The notes under the pieces are model-generated. The model saw nothing but the letters and a program-made list of their open reading frames with translations, did not search any database and was not told the DNA's origin. Position numbers and translations under genes: made by a program. A stretch of 8,120 bases of DNA, taken from Caryophanales bacterium UBA3260 (GTDB lineage: Bacteria > Bacillota_I > Bacilli_A > RF39 > UBA660). The stretch lies in NCBI GenBank assembly GCA_002362595.1, contig DEUO01000158.1:1432-9551 (forward strand), written 5' to 3'. This document shows positions 1 through 5,178 of this stretch, one piece after another. The first letter of the stretch is position 1. Every line of letters begins with the position of its first letter.

Positions 1-366
1 CTGCTGTGCTTTATTAAAACGATGTATCTCGTCAACAAAAAGAATTGTTTTCTTCCCATTTGCTCTATTAAAATCTGCTTCATATACTAATTCTTTAACT
101 TCCTTAACCCCAGACGTAACAGCACTAAGTTGTTTAAATACAGAATTAGTTTTATTAGCAATTATTTTTGCAAGTGTAGTTTTACCAACACCAGGAGGTC
201 CCCAAAAAATCATCGAAGTAATAGTATCATTTTCAATCATTTCCCTCAGCCAAGAACCTTCACCAACAACTTCTTCCTGACCAACAAAATCATCTAAAGA
301 TTGTGGCCTTAACTCTTCTGCAAGCGGCCTATATCCATTATCTAAAGTATCAAACAAATTATTCAT
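1..366 (-). CDS. rarA: Replication-associated recombination protein A (RarA/MgsA), AAA+ ATPase, N-terminal part
   Basis: The first 122 codons of a gene that continues past the left edge; full-length family members are about 420-440 residues. The protein opens with an N-terminal segment and the family hallmark 'PLAEELRPQSLDDFVGQ' (residues 14-30). A Walker A loop GPPGVGKT follows at 56-63, and a Walker B motif ILFVDE with the sensor-like 'IHRFNKAQQ' at 108-122. This combination is typical of RarA/MgsA, related to clamp-loader and RuvB ATPases. The family acts at stalled replication forks and on single-stranded DNA ends; its exact reaction in Firmicutes is not settled. The ATG at 366-364 is chosen because AGAAGGTG lies 5 bases upstream. 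The gene has its own near-consensus promoter (397-425) and follows a hairpin after nfo, so it is probably transcribed independently. The sensor 2 and C-terminal tetramerisation regions are outside the window. Confidence 0.93.
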   Translation of the reverse strand, partial: MNNLFDTLDNGYRPLAEELRPQSLDDFVGQEEVVGEGSWLREMIENDTITSMIFWGPPGVGKTTLAKIIANKTNSVFKQLSAVTSGVKEVKELVYEADFNRANGKKTILFVDEIHRFNKAQQ

Positions 367-396
367 CTTTTCACCTTCTAAAACAACCCACATACT

Positions 397-425
397 ATTA
401 TACAAATAAAACATATGTTCGTCAA
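397..425 (-). promoter_or_regulatory. Sigma-A type promoter of rarA
   Basis: Read on the minus strand: -35 TTGACG at 425-420, a 17-base spacer, and a perfect -10 TATAAT at 402-397. Only one base differs from the full consensus. The predicted start near 390 gives a leader of about 25 bases carrying the AGAAGGTG ribosome binding site. It lies just downstream of the hairpin that ends nfo, which supports separate transcription of rarA. This is the best promoter in the window. Confidence 0.8.
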
Positions 426-433
426 CTGAAATA

Positions 434-470
434 TACAAAAAGATTTAGTTAACTTCTAAATCTTTTTGTA
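434..470 (-). terminator. Hairpin terminator after nfo
   Basis: A perfect 15-bp inverted repeat, 434-448 against 456-470, with a 7-base loop; the stem begins directly after the nfo stop codon (473-471). On the minus strand the stem reads A5-GATTTAG ... CTAAATC-T5, so the GATTTAG/CTAAATC core is flanked by an A tract and a T tract, the usual shape of an intrinsic terminator whose U tract forms the base of the stem. The symmetry would let it work in both directions, though no plus-strand gene needs it here. Only three G-C pairs are present, so efficiency is uncertain. Confidence 0.7.
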
Positions 471-1382
471 TTACTTACCATATTCTTCCCTTATATCATT
501 TAAAAAATTAGGATTAAATTCTTTATTGCGAATCATTTCTATTTCATACTTATATGGCGGATATAATCTTTCTTTAGCTTCGTCTGTCTCCCCGATATAA
601 GGAGTTTCTAATATCTTAGGAACATTTTCTAGTTTTTCATGATAAATAACATTAATTAAACTATCAAAACCTATAGTTCCGACTCCTATATTAGCATGTC
701 TGTCCTTGTGAGACCCTAATGGATTCTTAGAATCATTTATATGTAAACAACCTATTTTATCTATTCCTATCTTCTCATCAAATTCTTTTAAATAAGCATC
801 AAAGTTATTAACTTCATATCCTGCATCATTAATATGACAAGTATCAACACAAACACCTATTTGTTCTTTTCTATCTACATTATTAACTATATAAGCCATT
901 TCATCAATTGTTGAACAACATTCTGTCCCCTTACCAGCCATAGTTTCTAATAATATCTTACAACTAGTTGTTCCATCTAATATTTTATTTAACGCTTCTA
1001 ATATATTACGTAATCCTTCTTCTTTAGTAATTCCAACTGCATTACCTGGATGTAATACTATTTGCTTTATCCCCATTTCATCGCATCTTTTTAATTCATT
1101 ACGAATAAAATTTATACTAAAATTATACTTATCTAAATCGTTTTTATTTCCTAAATTAACTATATATGGTGCATGACATACAACATTATTAATATCTATA
1201 TTATTATCATTCATTAACTTTATTGCTTCTCGGCAATATTTATCTTCTATTTCTTTTCTAACTGTATTAGTAGGAGCTCCAGTATAAAACATAAAAGTAT
1301 TAGATCCATAACTAATAGCTTCCTTAGCTGATCCTAATAATTGTTCTTTACTAAAAGAAACATGACTACCTATTATTAACAT
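471..1382 (-). CDS. nfo: Endonuclease IV (deoxyribonuclease IV, AP endonuclease)
   Basis: A 303-residue protein of the AP endonuclease 2/Nfo family, a TIM-barrel enzyme that cuts the DNA backbone 5' of abasic sites and removes blocking 3' ends in base excision repair, using three zinc ions. All nine metal ligands expected from E. coli Nfo are visible in order: H70 (CHAPY), H111 (LHPGNAVG), E146 (LLETMAGKGTE), D180 and H183 (CVDTCHINDAGY), H214 (CLHINDS), D227 and H229 (DRHANIGVG) and E259 (ILETPY). Length is normal for Gram-positive members (about 280-300). The ATG at 1382-1380 is preferred: AAGGTGG lies 5 bases upstream, whereas an in-frame GTG three codons earlier falls inside that ribosome binding site. 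The gene appears monocistronic, between its own extended -10 promoter and a hairpin terminator. The cytoplasmic product probably works with glycosylases and a polymerase encoded elsewhere. Confidence 0.96.
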   Translation of the reverse strand: MLIIGSHVSFSKEQLLGSAKEAISYGSNTFMFYTGAPTNTVRKEIEDKYCREAIKLMNDNNIDINNVVCHAPYIVNLGNKNDLDKYNFSINFIRNELKRCDEMGIKQIVLHPGNAVGITKEEGLRNILEALNKILDGTTSCKILLETMAGKGTECCSTIDEMAYIVNNVDRKEQIGVCVDTCHINDAGYEVNNFDAYLKEFDEKIGIDKIGCLHINDSKNPLGSHKDRHANIGVGTIGFDSLINVIYHEKLENVPKILETPYIGETDEAKERLYPPYKYEIEMIRNKEFNPNFLNDIREEYGK

Positions 1383-1387
1383 AATTA

Positions 1388-1394
1388 CCACCTT
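1388..1394 (-). promoter_or_regulatory. Ribosome binding site that fixes the nfo start
   Basis: Minus-strand AAGGTGG, part of a longer purine run AGGAAGGTGG, ends 5 bases before ATG 1382-1380. The alternative in-frame GTG (1391-1389) is inside this site and would have no usable Shine-Dalgarno of its own at normal spacing, so the shorter 303-residue product is the better call. Confidence 0.75.
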
Positions 1395-1401
1395 CCTACC
1401 T

Positions 1402-1410
1402 AGTATAACA
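1402..1410 (-). promoter_or_regulatory. Extended -10 promoter of nfo
   Basis: On the minus strand TGTTATACT (1410-1402) matches the extended -10 form TGn-TATAAT with one mismatch. There is no recognisable -35 at 16-18 bases. The upstream side is the T tract of the preceding gene's terminator. The predicted start near 1395 leaves a leader of only about 13 bases, almost all ribosome binding site. The same 12-base string TTTGTTATACTA recurs upstream of parE. Confidence 0.5.
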
Positions 1411-1437
1411 AAAAAGAAAAGATTATTCTATCTTTTC
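1410..1437 (-). terminator. Intrinsic terminator overlapping the pilin-like gene's stop
   Basis: Minus strand GAAAAGAT (1437-1430), a 6-base loop, ATCTTTTC (1423-1416), then six T (1415-1410). The stem is perfect over 8 bp but has only two G-C pairs. The stop codon of the pilin-like gene (1425-1423) straddles the loop and the 3' arm. The T tract abuts the TG of the nfo promoter. Confidence 0.6.
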
Positions 1438-1974
1438 ATTTATACATTTTACTTCGTATCTATTAGGAGTCTCATTTAATCCCCCGTTATCTTTACTTAT
1501 TCCTGTAAAAGATGTTGCAACACGTTCTGTCAACTTATCTCCACTATATTTTGTCAATCCATTATTAGCTTTTAAATCTTTTATTTTATCAGAACTATAT
1601 CCCTCAATAACTCTACTAGTATCAGTTAACCATACCCCAGTTACTTTCTTCTTACCCATTGTTTCTTCAACAACAAAATATCCATCTAATTTTGTTTCAG
1701 GATCTAATGCTTTTGCTGTAATACACATTCCTTTAGTTGTACCATCGCTTCCAACAACAATATATTCATCATTGCCTTTATGTTCTAAATATGTATATGT
1801 ATTTACCGCTAAACGTGATAACTGCGTAGCTTCTGCTTTTAAATTTTGTTCTTTTCTACTATTCGTTGTAATTGTAAAAACAGTTATACCTGCTGCCATA
1901 AGTAAAGCTACTAATACTATCATAAATAATATTTCAATTTTTGAAAATGTCATTTTTTCTTTTTTCTTTTCCAT
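1423..1974 (-). CDS. Type IV pilin-like (pseudopilin-like) protein, single N-terminal membrane helix
   Basis: 183 residues, not assigned to a named family. The N-terminus is a short Lys-rich stretch (1-12) followed by a hydrophobic helix at about 13-36. Its start 'TFSKIEILFMIV' lines up with the class III prepilin motif G/FTLIELMIV: F10 at mature position +1 and E14 at +5, with the helix beginning at once. The residue before the would-be cleavage site is Thr (T9), not the usual Gly. After the helix come a polar helical region (about 38-66) and a strand-rich domain with two cysteines, C84 and C177, that could form a disulfide if outside the membrane. This layout resembles pseudopilins, but there is no prepilin peptidase, ATPase or other pilin gene here. 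The start lacks a clear Shine-Dalgarno; GAGAAAGATG upstream is the nearest purine run, and M8 is an alternative start with none better. It could also be a plain signal-anchored surface protein. Confidence 0.72.
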   Translation of the reverse strand: MEKKKEKMTFSKIEILFMIVLVALLMAAGITVFTITTNSRKEQNLKAEATQLSRLAVNTYTYLEHKGNDEYIVVGSDGTTKGMCITAKALDPETKLDGYFVVEETMGKKKVTGVWLTDTSRVIEGYSSDKIKDLKANNGLTKYSGDKLTERVATSFTGISKDNGGLNETPNRYEVKCINEKIE

Positions 1975-1999
1975 TATTACATCATCTTTCTCTATTATT

Positions 2000-2028
2000 A
2001 TTTTAATATAAATAACTAAAAATTACAA
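2000..2028 (-). promoter_or_regulatory. Candidate promoter of the pilin-like gene
   Basis: Minus strand -35 TTGTAA at 2028-2023, 17-base spacer, -10 TAAAAT at 2005-2000, giving a start near 1993 and a leader of about 19 bases. Each box has one or two mismatches to consensus in very AT-rich DNA, so chance is possible. A weak A/T-only hairpin (AAATTA...TAATTT) overlaps the -35 and might end ylbE transcripts. Confidence 0.42.
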
Positions 2029-2033
2029 TACAC

Positions 2034-2252
2034 TTAATTTATCGTATTTATAATACTAGTAACAAGTTCTATATCATCCATAACATTAGAAACTTTATCT
2101 ACCATTCTTAATTTATATTTTTCTTTTATTTCTTTCTTTATCTTTTCATAACTATTGGGATTTCTATATAAATCCTTAATATACCAACTATTTTCTTTTA
2201 TATATTCCATTAACTTATCTTTTTCTATCTGTTTTAATAAATAATCCTCCAT
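2034..2252 (-). CDS. ylbE: YlbE-like protein
   Basis: A 72-residue protein resembling Bacillus YlbE: a charged N-terminal helix, then 'NSWYIKDLYRNP' (21-32), matching the family pattern of a Trp-Tyr followed by Leu-x-Arg-x-Pro, a basic middle, and a C-terminal 'DKVSNVMDDIELVTSIINTI' (52-71) corresponding to the hydrophobic tail of the family. No catalytic residues are apparent and the biochemical role is unknown. Its place directly after ylbD reproduces the Bacillus ylbD-ylbE order and is the strongest support. The start is taken as ATG 2252-2250, with GGAG 6 bases upstream inside the last codons of ylbD; a longer reading from TTG at 2264 would use part of that site as its start. Only one base separates it from the ylbD stop, so translation is probably coupled. 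Recognition is by pattern, not alignment. Confidence 0.72.
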   Translation of the reverse strand: MEDYLLKQIEKDKLMEYIKENSWYIKDLYRNPNSYEKIKKEIKEKYKLRMVDKVSNVMDDIELVTSIINTIN

Positions 2253-2253
2253 T

Positions 2254-2586
2254 TTAATCTCCAAAGAACTTTGTTAAAGGTCTTTTAACATCGGGCTTTA
2301 TATTATTTTCAATATTATCAGCTGCTTTATTTGTTAATTCCTTAAATACGTCTATCGCTTTTTCAAATGATTCAATATTTTTCTGTAAAGAATCAGGATC
2401 AAACTTTTCCATAAAATCACTTAACTTCCTATTCCCTTTATTTAAATATTTATTCCACACTTCATTAGATTCACCATAAAGATCATATAATTCATAAAAT
2501 TTCTGCCATGTCATAGTTCCATCATTAACATATGAAGCTAATTCAGGTTTAGTAGCTACAAACTCCTTAAATTGTTCTTTTCCCAT
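2254..2586 (-). CDS. ylbD: YlbD-like protein (putative coat protein family)
   Basis: A 110-residue soluble protein resembling YlbD. The N-terminal half carries the recognisable spacing 'EFVATKPELASYVNDGTMTW' (8-27), then 'FYELYDLYGE' (30-39) and W44-x-x-Y47: a short 'FVxxxPxL' helix, a 'TWQxFYE' helix and a Leu-Tyr-Gly-Glu element. Residues 64-88 form an amphipathic helix with spaced Leu, Ile and Phe, and the chain ends in an aromatic 'KFFGD'. The family is labelled a putative spore coat protein because of Bacillus, but nothing here shows sporulation, so I would not carry that role over. The ATG at 2586-2584 has AGGTGA 6 bases upstream, inside the 3' arm of a 15-bp hairpin. It is followed at one base by ylbE, as in Bacillus. 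The product is shorter than the Bacillus protein (about 130). Confidence 0.75.
   Translation of the reverse strand: MGKEQFKEFVATKPELASYVNDGTMTWQKFYELYDLYGESNEVWNKYLNKGNRKLSDFMEKFDPDSLQKNIESFEKAIDVFKELTNKAADNIENNIKPDVKRPLTKFFGD
2259..2262 (-). promoter_or_regulatory. Ribosome binding site fixing the ylbE start
   Basis: Minus-strand GGAG at 2262-2259, formed by the Gly-Asp codons at the end of ylbD, lies 6 bases before ATG 2252-2250. It makes the ATG the likely start over the upstream in-frame TTG (2264-2262), whose last base belongs to this site. Confidence 0.65.
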
Positions 2587-2589
2587 ATA

Positions 2590-2626
2590 AAATCACCTAT
2601 TAAATTTTATGTTTAATAGGTGATTT
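2590..2626 (-). promoter_or_regulatory. 15-bp hairpin between parC and ylbD that covers the ylbD ribosome binding site
   Basis: A perfect inverted repeat: 2590-2604 pairs with 2612-2626 around a 7-base loop. On the minus strand the 5' arm contains TCACCT and the 3' arm contains AGGTGA (2598-2593), the ylbD Shine-Dalgarno; the start codon (2586-2584) lies just outside. Transcripts reading through from parC would fold with the site paired. It may also act as a weak terminator for parC, but only four T in a row (GATTTTATAT) follow the core of the stem. Whether its main role is termination or translational masking cannot be decided by eye. Confidence 0.65.
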
Positions 2627-2634
2627 AATTAACT

Positions 2635-2640
2635 ATTATA
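2635..2640 (-). promoter_or_regulatory. Possible -10 element for ylbD-ylbE
   Basis: A perfect TATAAT on the minus strand (2640-2635) overlaps the parC stop codon. At 17 bases the -35 position reads TGATTT, a poor match, and no TG extension precedes the -10. If used, the start near 2628 would put the ylbD hairpin at the very 5' end of the message. In DNA this AT-rich a lone TATAAT is weak evidence. Confidence 0.25.
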
Positions 2641-5173
2641 ATTTAAAATCTTCAATAAAATCATCAATTGTAAGTTCTTCAATAGCATCATCAGCTGTTG
2701 GTTTCACATCATCTTGTTTTTTACTATTATCTTCACCATCTGCTAATTCTAGTTTCTTTTCTACTAATTCCGCTATTTTAAATGTATCTATAACATCAGA
2801 TTTAGAAACAATACTACCAGTTGATGATAAATCCATAATTGGTAATTCTGTTGATTTTATCTCTTTAAATTCTCCATCTATTTTTATACTTATCATATCT
2901 CTATTATTAACTGCAATAGCATTATTAATTTCATATACAGTTGATTTAACTTTCTTGATAAGTGTAGAACCTTTTTTAGCTCTTGTCATTTCACTTAACT
3001 CACTAATCTTTATACGTTTTGAAGTATTTCTATTAGTAAATATTGCTATATATTCATCGTAATCTTCTGGAGATAAACAAGTAACAACATTATCATCTTT
3101 AACATTTATTCCTTTAACTCCTGATGCTTTAGCACCTACAATAGGAATTTCTGATGACTTAATATTTAGATAATAACCAGTTCTTGTAACAAATATTGCA
3201 CGTCCATTATCTTTGATAACAGATACTAACTCATCATCTTCTTTTAATTTCATTGCATTAACAGGTTTTGTATATCTGCTAACAATTAAATCCGCAACAT
3301 TAATACGTTTAGTAGCACCTTGTTTAGTTGCCATAATTAAATTAGTCTTCTTATCATCCAAAATCATAGCAGATATAATTTTTTCTTCACTACTTATTTG
3401 AATTAAATTACTAATATGTTTGCCTAATTCTTTCCATTTTGTTTCAACTATTTCATGAACAGGTACATATAAATAATGTCCTAAATTAGTAAACATAAGT
3501 AAAGTATCTAAAGAAGTTGTACTATATAACCCTCTAATAAAATCGCCAGGTTTTAATGTTGTAGGTTCCTGTGAAGCACTAACATATGACTTCAAAGGTA
3601 TTCTCTTAACATAGCCTTCATTAGTAACTACTACAATAACATTTTCTTTAACAATCATATCACGAGGATCTAATTTTATTTCTGATACTTCATCTCTAAT
3701 TTCTGTACGACGAGGATTAGCAAACTCTTTCTTAATCTCACTTAAGCTATTCTTCATTTGTTTTTTAAGTATTTCTTCATCGTTAAGTATCGAATTTAAA
3801 AATTCAATCATCTTATTTAAATTACCTTGCTCTTCAAGTAATAAATTAATATCAGTATTAGATAAACGATATAATTGCATTGTTACAATAGCAGTTGCTT
3901 GCGCTTCAGTAAACTGAAATTCTTTCATTAAATTTGCAATAGAATCTGCCTTATTCTTAGAAGCTCTAATCGTCTTAATAATTTCATCTAAAATATCTAC
4001 AGCTTTAAGTAAACCTTCAACAATATGTAATCTCTCTTTAGCTTTATTTAAATCATATTCTGTACGTCTTAATATTACATCTTTTTGATGAGCAATAAAT
4101 GCGTCTAATATTTCTAAGATACCTAATTGCTTTGGGCGACGATTAACTATTGCTACCATATTAAAATTATAATTTACTTGTAATTCAGTATTTTTAAATA
4201 AATAATTCAAAATAAGTTCTGCATTAGCATCTTTCTTAAGTTCAATAATAATTTTAGCCATATGCTCTTTATCAGAAATATCTATTACATCTGTAATACC
4301 ATCTACTTTTTTATCTATTTTAATATCTTCAATCTTTTTACGTAATTGTTCTTTTAATACATCATAAGGTATTTCATGAATAACTATTTGATGTACACCT
4401 TTATCTTTTATTATCTCTGTACGTGCTTTAACAATTACTTTGCCGCGGCCTGTAGAATAAGCTTGTAATAATCCTTCTTTACCTTCTACTACACCACCCG
4501 TTGGGAAATCAGGACCTTTTACAATATTTAAAATTGTATCAAGACGACAATTAGGATTGTCAATACGATGTATTGTTGCTTCAATTACTTCTCCTAAATT
4601 ATGCGGTGGAATATTTGTTGCATACCCAGCTGAAATACCAGTTGAACCATTTACCAAAAGATTTGGGAAATTAGCAGGTAATACAGTTGGTTCTAAATCC
4701 TCGTCAGCATAATTTAAAGCCATCTCAACAGCATTACGATTTATATCCTTTAACATTACCTGCGCAAGCTTTGTTAATCTTGTTTCAGTATAACGATGAG
4801 CAGCAGGTCCATCACCATCTATTGAACCATTATTACCATGAATATCAATAAATATTTCTCTCATCTTCCATGGTTGAGACATATAAATCATTGCCCCATA
4901 TATTGAAGAATCACCATGAGGATGATATTTACCCATTACATCTCCAACTGCTTTAGCACATTTACGATATGGTTTATCATAAGTATTCTTATCTTCCCAC
5001 ATCGTATAAAGTATTCTTCTTTGAACTGGCTTAAGTCCATCTCTTACATCGGGTAATGCACGATCTTGAATAATACTTTTAGAATATCTACCAAAACGAT
5101 CTCCCATAATATCTTCTAGAGTGTAATCATATATTTTTTCAATGATGTTTTTTTCTTTTTCTTTCTTTGCCAT
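2636..5173 (-). CDS. parC: DNA topoisomerase IV subunit A
   Basis: 845 residues: the DNA breakage-reunion subunit that, with ParE, unlinks daughter chromosomes. The N-terminal winged-helix/tower region (about 20-360) holds the QRDR helix 'YHPHGDSSIYGAM' (83-95) and the catalytic R127-Y128 in 'HRYTETRL'. A coiled coil follows (about 363-475), then a C-terminal pinwheel (about 500-805) and an acidic tail (806-845). ParC is preferred over GyrA because of 'MSQPWK', 'HGNNGSIDGDGPAA' and 'KGPDFPTGG', because the GyrA box QRRGGRG is absent (only a degenerate 'AKASGVKGI' at 681-689), and because the gene directly follows parE. The ATG at 5173 has AGGAGG 8 bases upstream within the end of parE. An unusual point: the position that is Asp/Glu in S. 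pneumoniae and S. aureus ParC (D83/E84) is Gly93, while the neighbouring Ser89 is kept. Confidence 0.95.
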   Translation of the reverse strand: MAKKEKEKNIIEKIYDYTLEDIMGDRFGRYSKSIIQDRALPDVRDGLKPVQRRILYTMWEDKNTYDKPYRKCAKAVGDVMGKYHPHGDSSIYGAMIYMSQPWKMREIFIDIHGNNGSIDGDGPAAHRYTETRLTKLAQVMLKDINRNAVEMALNYADEDLEPTVLPANFPNLLVNGSTGISAGYATNIPPHNLGEVIEATIHRIDNPNCRLDTILNIVKGPDFPTGGVVEGKEGLLQAYSTGRGKVIVKARTEIIKDKGVHQIVIHEIPYDVLKEQLRKKIEDIKIDKKVDGITDVIDISDKEHMAKIIIELKKDANAELILNYLFKNTELQVNYNFNMVAIVNRRPKQLGILEILDAFIAHQKDVILRRTEYDLNKAKERLHIVEGLLKAVDILDEIIKTIRASKNKADSIANLMKEFQFTEAQATAIVTMQLYRLSNTDINLLLEEQGNLNKMIEFLNSILNDEEILKKQMKNSLSEIKKEFANPRRTEIRDEVSEIKLDPRDMIVKENVIVVVTNEGYVKRIPLKSYVSASQEPTTLKPGDFIRGLYSTTSLDTLLMFTNLGHYLYVPVHEIVETKWKELGKHISNLIQISSEEKIISAMILDDKKTNLIMATKQGATKRINVADLIVSRYTKPVNAMKLKEDDELVSVIKDNGRAIFVTRTGYYLNIKSSEIPIVGAKASGVKGINVKDDNVVTCLSPEDYDEYIAIFTNRNTSKRIKISELSEMTRAKKGSTLIKKVKSTVYEINNAIAVNNRDMISIKIDGEFKEIKSTELPIMDLSSTGSIVSKSDVIDTFKIAELVEKKLELADGEDNSKKQDDVKPTADDAIEELTIDDFIEDFKL

Positions 5174-5178
5174 ACCAA

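Noticed and set aside
1772..2011. Plus-strand reading frame of 79 codons with a hydrophobic stretch
   Set aside because: It is antisense to the pilin-like gene's N-terminus and its hydrophobic run mirrors AT-rich transmembrane codons; no ribosome binding site and no family resemblance.
2253..2264. TTG start for ylbE at 2264
   Set aside because: The codon overlaps the GGAG ribosome binding site that serves the ATG at 2252.
3213..3401. Plus-strand reading frame of 62 codons
   Set aside because: Lies wholly antisense within parC, whose coding assignment is certain; no start signal.
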